Below are positions 21,947 through 33,382 of a DNA stretch of 64,000 nucleotides, piece after piece. A model generated the notes under the pieces. That model ran no database searches. It was not told where the DNA came from and saw nothing but the letters and a program-made list of their open reading frames with translations. Numbering within the stretch: position 1 is the first letter of the stretch; each line of letters opens with the position of its first letter. The stretch spans positions 29,221,843 to 29,285,842 of the forward strand of contig CM039140.1 in the NCBI GenBank assembly GCA_022036555.1. Direction: 5' to 3'. This stretch comes from Microstegium vimineum. Its lineage: Eukaryota; Streptophyta; Magnoliopsida; Poales; Poaceae. Made by a program: the position numbers and the translations under genes.

Positions 21947-23817
21947 ATGGAGAACCATGATTGGATGTACACGGGCCACGCTAGTATGACCCCAGAGTGG
22001 ATGACTAAGACTAATGCTTTCGTGGAGCATTCATTTGGCCAGGCTGCTCAAGGGTCCATTCGGATGCCGTTGTCCCTGCGTCAAATGTGACAACCGTATA
22101 AGAAAGACAAAGAAGGCTGTGGGGAAAGATCTTATCTTGTATGGATTCATGCCAAACTATACCTGTTGGATCTACCATGGTGAAGCCAATCGTATTAGAG
22201 AGGAGGTGGTGAGACCACGTCTCGAGGCTTTTGATGGAGATGCCGGGGTCGCAGAATGGATGGATGACTTTCAGGAGGCACGGTTCGGTGAAGGATTTGA
22301 GGACGAGCTAGAGGAATCCGCAAAGGCATACTACGAGATGTTGTCTTCGGCACAAAAACCCCTTCACGAACAGACACGGGTTTCGCAACTGGATGCCATG
22401 GGACGCCTGATGGAGTTCAAGTCGCAGTGTAGCATGAGTCGAGACAACTTCGATGCTATGTTGGCAATTGTTGGATCTCTGCTTCCGGACAGTCACATTC
22501 TGCTGAAGAACTTGTACGAGTCACAAAAACTTCTTTGTGCACTTAAGATGCCATATGAGAAAATTCATGCTTGTCCTAAGGGGTGCGTCCTATTTAGGAA
22601 ACTGCACGAGAAAGCAACACACTGTCCAAAGTGCAAATCCTCTAGGTATCTGGTCGACCCTAGTGATGGCAAGAAGTCACAGCTTGGTATCCCCGTGAAG
22701 GTCCTACGATACCTTCCTTTCTTACCAAGGATCCAATGGCTGTTCATGACAGAGGAGTCTGTGAAACAGATGACATGGCACAAACATGACAAAAGATACA
22801 ACCCGGACAAGATGGTACACCCATCCGATGGCGATGCATGGAAACATTTTGATAACATGCATCCTGGTAAAGCTGAGGAGGCTCGAAATGTATGTGTCAC
22901 GCTTGCAACAAATGGGTTCAATCCCTATGGATTGATGGCGGCCCCATATACTTGTTGGCCCGGTGTTCGTGATCCCCCTCAATTCCCCCCAGCGTCTCGT
23001 TTCAACCCAAGAATGTATTCATGCCGCTGATAATTCCTGGACACCTAGGGAGCAATATGGGTGTGTTTATGGAGCCTCTCATTGAAAAATTGATGTCTGC
23101 TTGGGAAAATGGGGTACTGACATACGACCGAGCTACAAAGAAGAACTTCATATTGCATTTGTGGTACCAGTACTCCCTGCATGACTTCCTGGCATATGGC
23201 ATATTCTGCGCGTGGTGAGTTCACGGGAAGTTCCCATGCCCATTATGCAAGACAGTTGTACAGTTCTATCATCTGAAGAATGGTGGCAAGTTTTCTTCGT
23301 TTGACCTACATCGTCAATTTCTCCCTCTTGACAATCCATTCAGACGTGATGTCAAGAACTTCAGGAAAGGGGTTCAAGTCACCGACCCTCCACCTCATAT
23401 GATGACCGGTGCCGAGATCCGTGCTGAGATAGAGGCTCTCAAAGTTGATGGAGCTACGGGTGGTTTTATCGGATATGGTTTGGAACATCAGTGGACTCAA
23501 AAATCGGGCTTGACTAGGCTCCCTTATTTCAATGACATTCTTCTTCCACACAACATTGATGTAATGCACACAGAAAAGAATATCGCCGAGTCCCTTTTTG
23601 CAACACTCATGGACACAGAGAAGTCAAAGGACAACATGAAGGCTAGATTGGACCTGGAAACGATTTGCGATAGGCCAAAGCAAGTGATGAAGCCTCCTGG
23701 GCCCGGTAAGAAATGGAGAAGGACTCCGGTCGATTTCGTCTTGAAAAGGGACCAATGGAAGGAGGTCTTGATGTGGAGGCAGACGTTGATGTTCCCGGAC
23801 GGGTATGCGGCGAATTT
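21947..23817 (+). pseudogene. TNP2: CACTA TNP2 transposase, frameshifted and truncated
   Basis: The likely start is ATG at 21947 (MENHDWMYTGHASMT), opening the transposase-associated domain. A one-base shift near 22060 moves to the frame that continues through CPCVKCDNRIRKTK and the TNP2 transposase core. The core includes CPKGCVLFRK, CPKCKSSRY, LPRIQWLF and MVHPSDGDAWKHFD. A second shift near 23010 leads to MPLIIPGHLGSNMGVFMEPL. A TGA then follows LAYGIFCAW, before VHGKFPCPLC, where related proteins continue. The frame goes on to IDVMHTEKN and breaks off at 23817, where repeat R begins. The C-terminal part is missing. TNP2 cuts and pastes CACTA elements; this copy cannot. Confidence 0.85.
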
Positions 23818-24059
23818 GTTAATTATGTTGATTAAACCTTTTTTAATTTCAGTGGAATTGCACTAGATGTGAAGGATGGTACTCGGGGGAAGAATATGTT
23901 GAACACATGAAAAAAATCTCTTGCTCAAGAAGCTTTTTGTTAATTATGTTGATTAAACCTTTTTTAATTTCAGTGGAATTGCACTAGATGTGAAGGATGG
24001 TACTCGGGGGAAGAATATGTTGAACACATGAAAAAAATCTCTTGCTCAAGAAGCTACGA
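23818..24059. repeat. 121-bp tandem duplication across an intron-exon boundary
   Basis: Two adjacent units, beginning gttaattatgttgatt at 23818 and again at 23939, are practically identical. Each includes the intron end, the acceptor AG and the first part of zinc-finger exon 2. The other R copies have a single unit, so this duplication is private to this copy. Confidence 0.85.
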
Positions 24060-24323
24060 TGGTGGATGAGGAAGTGAGCCAGTGGAAGGAGCCGATCGAT
24101 GTTAAAAAGATGGATGATCTAGTTGTTTTAGTTGGGACTGGTTGTGAAATTATTATGTCGCTCATGTGCATTTTAAGTTTAGTTTGTTTAGTGCTAGTTG
24201 GGATTGTGTATATTGTAGCGAGGTTTTCTTAAATTTATCAGCTATGTGATGTCATGCATGTTGTGTAGTTTACTAATTAAATATTATGTTGAAAGTTTTC
24301 ATATGGTATGTGATGTAATGCAG

Positions 24324-25620
24324 ATGAGATCACAACATTAGTAGTACAATGTCGATCGCCGTTCGCAAGAGTTCATTGAGGGCGTGCATTATTTCTTAAA
24401 CATGGCTGAGGCAAACAAGCAAGATGTTTTCATGTGCTGCCCATGTGCCCAATGTAAGAATTTGAAGGAATATGCTAGCTCAAGAATTCTTCATCCACAC
24501 TTGGTTAAGTCGGTTTTTGTGGAAAACTAAATTTGTTGGACCAAGCAAGGAAAAAACAAGGTTATAAAAGAAGAAGATGAAGAAGGACAATGGGAACATG
24601 ATGATATTATTTCTAGGAGGAGAGCAGCAACCATAGCAAATGGCATGTTAATCTATGGATCTACAACCTTCCTCCAAGGTTATGCCTAAAGCGGAAATTC
24701 ATTATGATGCTAGTGTTCATCCAAGGCCCAAAGCAACCTAGCAACAACATTAGTGTTTACTTATGGCATTTAGTTGGGTAAGTTCTACAATTGTGGAGTA
24801 GCAAAGGCATATATGTGTGGGATGAGTACAAATAGGAGCCCTTTGACCTATGACCATTGTTATTTGTAACAATCAATGATTGGCCTGCTCAATGTTATCT
24901 TTTAAGATAGACAAGCAAGGGATATATAATGCATGCACACACTATTTTAATGACATTGACAATATATATTTGAAAAAATATTGAAAGGTGGTGTACCTTT
25001 TCCATCATCGATTTCCTCTAGTGAATCACCAATTAAGAAAGAAAGGCAACCATTTTAAAGGTAAGGCAGACCACCGGACTAAGTAGTCTTTGGGAATGGA
25101 CCTGCTAGTGAACCTATTCTGAATGACACTAATGGACACACACCCATGTGGAAGAGGAAGTTCATATTTTGGGAGATACCGTATTGGCAGGTCCTAGAGG
25201 TCCGCACCTCATGGGTATGTATAGGAAGCATAAGGACACAATTGAAGCAAGATAGGACCTGCAGGGTTTGAAAGAATGAGACAACTTACATCCAGAGAAA
25301 ACATATGATGGATGCCTTTAGTTGAGACCTGCAAGCTACACTCTTAACAAAGAAGAGAACGAAAGCATGTTTGAATGCCTAAACAACATCAAAGTCCCAT
25401 CTAGATTCTCCTCAAATATAAAGGATATAACAAATGTGATAGAGAAGAATTTCTTGAACTTGAAGTCCCTTGACTACCATGTGCTAATGACGCAAATACT
25501 TCCAGTTGCATTAAGAGGAATTTTACCTCCACATGTATGTCTTGCCACCATGAAGCTATGCGCATTCCTCAATGCAATTTCTCAGAATAGTACAATCAAT
25601 CTAGTGGAACTAGCCAATTT
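24324..25620 (+). pseudogene. Decayed TNP2-type transposase of repeat R (N-terminal to DUF4218)
   Basis: The N-terminal fragment has a stop right after MRSQH. It is followed by scattered homologous pieces: a WDEYK segment near 24818, PMWKRKF near 25144, then LRPASYTLNKEE to about 25620. The last piece includes LMTQILPVALRGILPPHV, the start of the DUF4218 domain at the C-terminus of plant TNP2-like transposases. Many frameshifts and stops separate the pieces. Together with 59857-60158 it shows that R once encoded a full TNP2-like protein, distinct in sequence from the one at 21947. Confidence 0.65.
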
Positions 25621-25652
25621 ATAGAATGGTGTGGTCCAATGTCTTGTGAGCT

Positions 25653-25930
25653 TTGATTTGGTGTTCCCTCCATCCTTCTTTAATATCATGCATGATACAC
25701 CTCCTAATTCACATGGTCGACGAGATTAATATTCTTGGTCTTGTGTTCCTACGTAACATGTTCCACTTTGAGCAGTTCGTGGGTATATATACTGAAGAAA
25801 TATGTTCACAACCGTGCTTGGTTAGAAGGAAGCATCACCAAAGGCTACACAATAGAGGAGGTCATTGAGTTATGTGTTGACTTTATATATACCTGACCTT
25901 GACCTGGTTGGTTTTCCAAAATCATGATAT
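25653..25930 (+). pseudogene. DUF4218 transposase fragment
   Basis: Frames here give FPPSFF, then LVHMVDEINILGLVFLRNMFHFEQF and EGSITKGYT-like pieces, interrupted by frameshifts. The same region is intact at 59857-60158. The fragment ends where the small CACTA terminus begins. Confidence 0.6.
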
Positions 25931-25935
25931 AAGGG

Positions 25936-25966
25936 GCCGCCAGCATTGAGCTATTTTCTACTAGTG
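25936..25966. mobile_element. Right-end fragment of the small CACTA element
   Basis: Only the last 31 bp remain (cgccagcattgagctattttc, then tactagtg), followed by TAT. It is the same terminus as at 678, 35924 and 40277. The remainder was deleted to the edge of the R copy on the left. Confidence 0.7.
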
Positions 25967-26622
25967 TATTAGAACACCTTCAAGAGTTCCCAAAAATTTC
26001 TTTCCAAAACCTCGAAGTTTTCTAACTCGCCAAATAGTATTGGAAGGAATAAATAAGACCACCTCAAACAATTTCCAAAAATGCAATTTTCAGAAATTAA
26101 TTTTATATCAGGAATTCTACATGTACTAATCACTGGTGTACATTTGTATTAGGACCATTTTCTAATAACTTTTATATACTAATTCTCTTGTGTACATTTG
26201 CATTAGGAACCCTTTTCTAATCTTTAATTTTTCCCACCCCTTGCACCTTAGATTGGCAGAACAATACACGTGTGGAAGACGTTATATCCATGCCTTCGGT
26301 GATTTTTTCCTATTACCAAAAGATTGGAATGTTGGATTGTAAACTCTTGGAGATAGGTTTTCTCTGTTCTTGCCAAAAATAAAAGATTTGGAGGCTTTAT
26401 TGGAAAATCTAAGAGATGCTTTATCTATCATTATCCATTCACTTGTAGAATCTGGAATTATCTTGGGGGCTATGAATTTCTTTGAGTGTCAAATTAAACC
26501 ATCATGGAAATAGTAGTTTTCTTGGCAATGTTACTGTACCCTCAAAGAAACATATATTCCTTTGACGTTGAAGTTACCCATCAAGAATATATTCATAGAT
26601 TGGGAGGCTTTATTGTAAACTC

Positions 26623-26844
26623 TTGGAGATGCTCTATCAGTCAAGATTTATTGATATTCGTCAGATGGCTGTCTTACAAAGACGAGGAGCTCATGACTCA
26701 TGCTATACGGGTAAGATAGCAGGCATTGTCACCGAGCACGGAGAAGGTGACACTAGGCGTGTGGCGGTTAGGGCTACTGCAGGTGCAGCCATTGGGCACG
26801 GAGATGGAGCAACCAGGCCAGGGCACATGGATACCGTCATCTAG
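26623..26844 (+). other. Short ORF conserved between R copies
   Basis: A 73-codon frame equivalent to 1343-1564, starting MEMLYQSRFIDIR. Same caution: no domain, GC-rich, coding status doubtful. Confidence 0.25.
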
Positions 26845-29046
26845 GCATGCGATAGTGCGATAGCTAGTGATGTCAGGGTGGCGGGGCTACACGGCTGTGC
26901 CAAAGGCAGTGAGCCTTGCGGTTGTGGTTTTGTTAGAAAAAAAAAAGTTGCAGTCATGGCTGTAGGAGGATAAGGATAACAAAACAATGAGAAGGGAAGG
27001 AAAGAGAAAAGGAAAAAGAAAGGAAATAAAAAATTAAGGCCACTATATATATCTTACCATTATAACTATACTTTGATGAGATGTTCTACTGAATGTTTCA
27101 TCAAAAATATTAATTTCCTCGTGCAGCTGAAGAAAAAAAATACAACTCTACAAATGAAGCAGAGGCTATACCAAACGTGTCAATTCTATCTAAAGACAGG
27201 ATGGCGGAGGATGGCTGAGCCAAACAATAACTTTTAAAATTGTGTAATAACAATATACTTTTATGTATTGTAGAGGTAGAGGTAGAGGTTCATCTATATA
27301 AATCTAACTCTATTATGCAGGTAATTTTCAGAGAAGCGTACTGGTTACGCTTTTGGGCCATGCTGCAGCGTGATGAGACAACCAAGGACGCACTCTCAAC
27401 GATGAGCAAGAAATTAGAAGTAATTGCTTTAGAAATTTCCAATAAAGGACGGAAACATTTTTATTGTTTGAAGTAGCGTCCTGGTCGATCTATAAGACTA
27501 TGGTTTTCCCTTTTTATCCCCTCCAGAGCTTTGTAATAATGGGCTGTATTCATCCTGGATGTAGAGGCCAGATATTGTTTTATCCATTATCTAAAAAAAT
27601 GTACACAGGATCATCCTCACTACTAACTAACACAGATGCAACTGTAAATATGTCCATGTTTAGGTTGGCATATCATGAAATAAATTTAAAAGTTAAAACA
27701 GATGTCGTGTTTCATGTCCTGGACTATAACCACACTATATGATAAAACATCAAATAAAATTTAGCCAATTTAGTGATGTTGAAACAAAATGTGTCTGTAA
27801 TAAGTGATCACATACATGTATATTATAGTCATATGTCTGATTTGCCTCTAAGAAAAGATTCTCTATTGGCGGGTATGGCTGAAAGGGCTTAACAAAACAT
27901 GTCTGACGGTTTAGTTCTTTTCCTGGTTCCGTCTGTCACAAAAACAATGCCTGTGGTAGTGGTTGATGCTTGTCACAGACGTAGAAACCAAATCCATGTC
28001 ACTTATTTGATGGTACGGAGTCAAAGAAACTATAAAGTTCAACACCAGGATGCTCCTTTATGTCAGCCCTCCTATCACGAAAACAATGTTGATGCATACT
28101 CGATTTTTCGTAACTCTTTTCCTTCTTTTGAAGTTAACGGTATGTTACAGAAACTTACGAGATATTATTAACTACGCCAGATTTTTTAACCATAGACAGG
28201 TGGCAACCCTTTGTTACACTGCCAGATTTTGACACTGGTAGTAGCAAATCGACAGTGATGGGGCAGCCTTATCACCGCCGGCTCTTAGAACCGGCAATGA
28301 TAAAAGGTTTGGAATGAGAAATTAGTGTTTCTCAGGCACATACTAGTTGAGCTACCTACACTAAGTACAGAACAAACTTTTTGTCCATATTGAATTTTGC
28401 CTTTAGTCTCGGCAAATTTTATGTCCGGGAGTAATAGATGAATTAGTCCCGGTTCTATATACTGACCGACGCTAATGTCCACTGCCCAACGGCTACGTGG
28501 TAGTACGGGGCATTGGGCTACCTTTAGTCTCGGTCATTGGATAGCACCAGGACTAAAGGTCAACCCGGTTGTAGCCACCAACTAGGACTATATGTTTTTA
28601 TCACGGTTGGTGACTCCAACCGGGACATATTTTTGACATGCTATCTATGTTAGTCCTTCTTCCTCCTCAAGCCCAAGCTTGTTCAAATTTGAGCTCTCTG
28701 TTTCTTCTTGCTTCTGTTCTTCATCTGCCATCCCAAGGATTTGACTGTGGCATCATTTCTTTGGTTCTAAAGGTTACTAACTTTGTCTTTCCGTGTTTTA
28801 TCAGTAGTATAGCTCAAGATTTTTTATGAATGTTAACCATTTCAGCTCGAAATCACTAGTTAGTTTGCCTATTTGGATGTTGGGAGCTTAAAGGTAGTTT
28901 ATCAAAATTAGTATGCACATCCCATTGCTATAATGCATTGCATATTTAATGATTTAGCTAGAGAAATAAATGATTTAGGGGTTTTAATTTCATTTGTTTT
29001 AAAAAGGAAATTTAAAGTATTTTACAAAAAGGAGTATAGACATTAG

Positions 29047-29564
29047 ATGGCAACAACTTTTGGGTTCTTAACAAGTCTTTGGGTTCCAAAGTGACGACTG
29101 AGGCCAGACCTCCCTCTCATTGCATGCGGTGAGTCTGAGCAGAAGATTGTAATGGATTACCAAGTGAGGAAGGAGTGTCCCAACAAAGGTCGTATCTTCT
29201 ATTGGTGCCCGGATTGCAATGTGAGTTATTTGTCAAATTGGATGGTTATGGTCAAATTGTAGCTATTTTTGTTAATTATGTTGATTAAACCTTTTTTAAT
29301 TTCAGTAGAATTGCACTGGATGTGAAGGATGGTACTCGGAGGAATAATATGTTGAACACATGAAAAAAATCTCTTGCGCAAGAAGCTACGATGGTTCATG
29401 AGGAAGTGAGCTAGTGGAAGAAGCCGATCGATGTTAACAAGATGGATGGTCTAGTTGTTTTAGTTGGGACTGGTTGTGAAATTATTATGTTGTTCATGTG
29501 CATTTTAGGTTTAGTTTGTTTAGTGCTAGTTGGGATTGTGTATATTGTAGCGAGGTTTTCTTAA
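29047..29564 (+). pseudogene. Split GRF-type zinc-finger ORF (R copy 2)
   Basis: Exon 1 (29047-29220), the intron without LINE (29221-29305, GTGAGT donor, TTTCAG acceptor) and exon 2 (29306-29564) show the original structure. There are two stops relative to copy 1: CGA to TGA at 29092 and TGG to TAG at 29306, both transitions. The first cysteine pair is also changed (CGES instead of CGEC). Confidence 0.55.
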
Positions 29565-29646
29565 ATTTATCAACTGTGTGATGTCATGCATGTTGTGTAA
29601 TTTACTAGTTAAATATTATGTTGAAAGTTTTCATGATGTAATGCAG

Positions 29647-29853
29647 ATGAGATCACAACATTGGATGTACAATGTCGATCGCCGCTCCCAAGTGTTCATT
29701 GAGGGCGTGCATTATTTCTTAAACATGGATGAGGCAAACAAGCAAGATGGTTTCATGTGCTGCCCATATGCCCTATGTAGGAATTTGAAGGAATATGCTA
29801 GCTCAAGAAGTCTTCATCCACACTTGTTTACGTCGGATTTTGTGGAAAACTAA
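29647..29853 (+). pseudogene. TNP2-like transposase N-terminal domain fragment (R copy 2)
   Basis: MRSQHWMYNVDRRSQVF through ALCRNLKEYASSRSLHPH and a terminal DFVEN before TAA at 29851. This is longer than the copy at 5762 because the internal deletion is absent. Domain assignment is to the transposase-associated domain of plant TNP2 proteins. Confidence 0.65.
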
Positions 29854-29999
29854 ATTTGTTGGACCAAACAAGGAAAAAACAAGGTTATAAAGGAAGAAGA
29901 TGAAGAAGGACAATGGGAACATGACGATATTATTTCCAGGAGGAGAGCAGCAACAATAGCAAATGGCATGCTAATCTATGCATCTACAACCTTCCTCCA

Positions 30000-30790
30000 A
30001 GGTTTCTCCTCTCCTTAACACGCGCACCCCCTCCAATCCCCTCCCCTCCCATAGCATCGCTCCACTCCCCTCTCCACACTGCGGCGGCGACGCGGATCGG
30101 TGGCAGGGCGACCCCAATCAGCAGCGTCTGTGCGCATCCGGGGCGGGGTGATCGTGGCCCTCGGCGGCGGTGCGTTTCTAGGGCCTGGTGGCCCCACATT
30201 GCGGCGGTAGCGCGGATCTACGAACGGGGCGCCCTCACGACATCGTGCTCGCGGCACCCCTCACCGACCCGCCTGCCGACGAGATCGACCAAGCAATCAT
30301 CCTCCTCATCCTTCTCAACGCTTGCCACACTGCTGGCGCTGCACTGCACGGCGTTCGCGAGCCTCAAGACCTCAGGGGCCGTTTATCCAAGGGCGGATCC
30401 GGCTCCGGCGAGTCTGGATCGGGCCCCGGCGAGGGCGAATTTGCTATCGACGGTGGCGATGGCGCACGTGGCTCCCCGCGGCAGGCGTTGTGGATCCCGA
30501 TGGCGCTAGGGTTTTGGGGTAGGATTGGGATCACCGGTGGGCTCGGAAACGGGCTCACCAGTGGGCTTTGTTTTTTTTGTTTTTTGGAAATGATTAACCG
30601 AGGCGAGCATCCTAACATGTCTTTTTCGGATAATCGATTTACCGTGACGGGTACTGGCGTCCGCCACGGTGCAGTCATGATTTACCGTGACCTTTTCATT
30701 GCAGCGGACACATTTGCCCGCCATGGTAAATCCAAAATGCCCCTCTCGCAAAATAGATTAGGTAGTGGTGTCTGTATATTCAATTTTTTA
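30000..30790. other. GC-rich R tail and possible CACTA terminus
   Basis: GC-rich sequence to about 30560 (with open frames on both strands that I judge non-coding) is followed by ccgtgacgg and ccgccacggt words. It ends in aaaatagattaggtagtg. The words and the CACTACCT end on the other strand suggest the right terminus of a CACTA element. No matching left terminus was found. Confidence 0.4.
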
Positions 30791-31988
30791 GCCATATTTT
30801 TATGATTGTAGCCCATAGAAATTTTTACAGGTGCCTCCTATTTCTTGCAAAGACCGTCTGCTAGCAAACCCTTTTTAACTTTAAAATTACCCAGCGGTGT
30901 TTGTTATCAAAATCTAATAAACGTCACGTCCAATATATATATTAAATTAGAGTAAGTAATTAGCAACTATAATTTTTTTTTTGGTATCCAATATTAGCGA
31001 CATTGTATTGACAGAGTTAATAATTATAACAATAAAGACATATAGGACAATGCAATTTGTTTATTTTATTACGTATTCACGTGGTCAATCTCAATAAAAA
31101 GAGACGTCTTTACGCGGCCAAGTTTTTATCCATCCAAAAGTGAAATAAGTGAGTATTCCTTTGCATGCTAAAAAAAACAAGAGACGACGTGATACACGAC
31201 CATTGGACCACTAAGCATATACCGCGAGCTAGACCGAGAAAATTGTACAGATACACACGATCTGTCGTGATTCTCGTCGGATGCCTTCCTTTCAAAGACG
31301 AGAGGGTTACGTCGAAAAGTAGACAAAAATGTAATCAACCTAAATTCTATCCAAGATTCGGTAGAGGACTGATGTGCCAAAAATAACGTTGTTTTAACAA
31401 TGTGTAGAACAACAGATTAGATTATATTAGAGCATCTCCAAGAGTCTCATCTGTTGTATGTGGTGTTTTCTAGATGGGGTGACAAGCTATGCGCGAGACA
31501 GTGCATGAGGTGGACCAAAGCATGAGAAAGAAGAACGGCTCCAGAAGGTAAATAAAGAAATGAACTTCCAGGGTTTTATGACAAGGCAAGAAGGTTAATA
31601 GGCAATGTAAACATGATTCAGACATGCATCTAAGTATTTACGTCATGATCTGATCGAGTGTGCACGGTTTTGAGTTCAACACCACATGCGTCACACGCCT
31701 CTTAATAAACTGATAAAAAAGAAAATAAATTTAGGTTGAATTTGATCTCCTGCTATAAACAAAATATTAAATGACATATGCACCATGGACAATTAATTTT
31801 GGAAGATGTATGCATGTGATAATCTTTGTTGTCTCTTAGTACAGCTCAGAAATGCACGTTGACAGGTTCGGAGGATGCCCACAACCATATCCAACACGGG
31901 ATCTCGACTTTGATAAAATGGAATGCTGTGAAAATGGAAATAAGTGTGACAGTTGTATCTCTAGCTAGCCAGCTAGACCGTTTGGCGC
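30791..31988. other. Intergenic region upstream of the cysteine-rich peptide gene
   Basis: AT-rich sequence with no gene. It is duplicated: from about 31193 it matches 37846-38643 almost base for base, and a more diverged version is at 34640-35148. The word gattatattagagcatctccaagag at 31417 is a related empty site of the small CACTA element (see 35149). Confidence 0.6.
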
Positions 31989-31989
31989 C

Positions 31990-31997
31990 TATAAATA
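31990..31997 (+). promoter_or_regulatory. TATA box of the cysteine-rich peptide gene
   Basis: TATAAATA in the context gcgcctataaatacc, 96 bp before the ATG, which leaves a plausible short 5' leader. In the duplicated copy the sequence breaks exactly here (38643), so that copy has lost the TATA box. Confidence 0.7.
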
Positions 31998-32092
31998 CCA
32001 CCCCCATCTGCATGGAGAGGCACACACCAGCAGCAACGAGCGAGTAGTCATCCCTGACACACGGTCACAAAAACACATATTCATAAGCCGTC

Positions 32093-32389
32093 ATGGCTTC
32101 CGCTGCACAGAAGAAGATGACCATTGTTTGCTTGATGGTGCTGGCCGTCGGCCTAATAATGCTGACTGGAATGGCTGATGCAACCGACGACCCACCCAGC
32201 TGCATCGAAACGGTGAAGTCTCAAGGACTTCCCAGCCAAAACTGCATCTGCTCCAAGAACTGCGCTTGTGCTGGTAAGTGCATCCTTGAGGCGCCTGAAG
32301 CTGTTCAAGCCTGCTTCGTCAACTGCGTGCTCAAAAACGACTGCATCTGCACGGGCGGAGGCGCGGACAATCCGTCTCCTACTGATTAA
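32093..32389 (+). CDS. Small secreted cysteine-rich peptide precursor (98 aa)
   Basis: This is a single-exon frame of 98 codons. Residues about 8-31 form a hydrophobic signal peptide (IVCLMVLAVGLIMLTG) with likely cleavage after MADA. The mature part of about 67 residues has ten cysteines spaced C-x13-C-x-C-x3-C-x-C-x3-C-x10-C-x3-C-x5-C-x-C, with acidic and Pro-rich ends. The even number of cysteines suggests five disulfides and secretion or vacuolar targeting. The spacing does not match defensin, thionin, lipid-transfer or Bowman-Birk patterns I know. Function is unknown. The ATG is chosen from the TATA distance and the signal peptide. A partial duplicate lies at 38640. Confidence 0.75.
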   Translation: MASAAQKKMTIVCLMVLAVGLIMLTGMADATDDPPSCIETVKSQGLPSQNCICSKNCACAGKCILEAPEAVQACFVNCVLKNDCICTGGGADNPSPTD

Positions 32390-32456
32390 ATATACGCATG
32401 CGTGATTGTTTGGACTTGAGCAAAAACAACCCTAAAATCTCAACTGAGCCTGCGTG

Positions 32457-32553
32457 AATAAACCTCCTATGTTTGTAATGCATGCATCTCAAGTCCATGC
32501 CGTCTTTAGTTGTTTCACTGCTACTTATAATTATTGTGCAAGTCTGTAATAAA
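32457..32553 (+). terminator. Polyadenylation signals of the cysteine-rich peptide gene
   Basis: AATAAA occurs at 32457-32462 and again at 32548-32553, 68 and 159 bp after the stop codon. Both are in T-rich surroundings that fit plant 3' ends. Confidence 0.55.
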
Positions 32554-32809
32554 CCCGCCGCATGTGTGACGGCGGTATATATCTCTGTACGAGTCTTTGT
32601 ATACCACTTGTATGTGTGGTTATGTTTTCATATATAAAATTATGTATGTGCTTGTGTCCATCTCTACACCAAGATTTATGTGTGGATTATCCTAGACTCC
32701 ACTAAAAATATATCTCAGCATGCAAGCTTTCCACTTCACCAACACGCTGCCACACGCACGTGCATGCAATTAAAATCAACCGATACATAAATATATCGCA
32801 ACATGCAAG

Positions 32810-33382
32810 CCACGTTCTATACTAAACCGAGTGTAAGCTGATTGTTTGAGCCACTAAACGAATTCAAATGAAAAAGTTATAAGCTACGAAGTTTCATAAC
32901 TTTTCGAGATCTACAACTTTTATTTAGCAAGTTTTTCGATCCGAGGTCGTTTAGAAAAACTTGAATTTCAAATTTGACAAATTCGAACGCTGTTTTCGAT
33001 GACAAGATGATTTCAAATGAAAAGTTTGTAAACTACAAAGTTCCATAACTTTTCGATATATATCTACAACTTTTATTTAGGAAGTTTTTCCATCCGAGCT
33101 CGTTTACAAAAATAAAAAAATAAGTGTCCAGGAATATCACATGCGGTTTAAGCCACGAACCGGCAGTGAAGGTTATCATCACATGCGGTTCGTGGATGGA
33201 ACCGGCAGTGAACTACTTCACTGCTGGTTCCAGCCACGAACCGGCAGTGATGATATACTTCACTGCCGGTTCGGCCCCAGCCCCAATCATTTAGGGCATG
33301 TGTCAGACATAGAACCGGCAGTGAAGGTTCATCACTGCCGACCCAATACAAATTGGCAGGGATGGTCGAATCTGTAGTAGTG
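32810..33382. mobile_element. Non-autonomous CACTA element with gaaccggcagtga repeats
   Basis: The right end on the other strand reads CACTACTACAGATTCG. The element is flanked by AAG on both sides (32807-32809 and 33383-33385), and the flanks join to a continuous gcaagctttccac word. The left TIR is eroded. The right half carries at least six accggcagtga or tcactgccggt words in both orientations. The left half shares the tttcataacttttcgagatc block with the 35149 element. It is 573 bp and encodes nothing. Confidence 0.7.

Larger units (their letters stand above)
23818..25935 (+). mobile_element. Repeat R, partial copy fused to CACTA element A
   Basis: The copy starts inside the zinc-finger intron and continues through exon 2, the transposase N-terminal fragment (24324 on), and a decayed middle and C-terminal transposase region absent from copies 1 and 2. 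It ends at the word ataagggg. At the left edge TNP2 sequence switches directly to R sequence. At the right edge it abuts the end of a small CACTA element. Confidence 0.65.
25967..30790 (+). mobile_element. Repeat R, copy 2
   Basis: This copy is collinear with 679-6175 but lacks the LINE. Compared with copy 1 it adds about 280 bp around 27300-27590, including a possible exon-like frame (27240-27476). It extends further right, through a GC-rich tail and a ccgtgacgg-containing segment to an aggtagtg end near 30770 (CACTACCT on the other strand, a possible CACTA terminus). Transposase and zinc-finger remnants are listed separately. Confidence 0.6.

Noticed and set aside
30188..30805. 205-codon frame in the GC-rich tail of R copy 2
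   Set aside because: It crosses from a GC-rich tail into CACTA subterminal words, has no domain, and copy 1 does not preserve it.
31826..32047. 73-codon frame just before the peptide gene
   Set aside because: It spans the TATA box and the leader of the downstream gene and is identical in the decayed copy, so it is promoter sequence.
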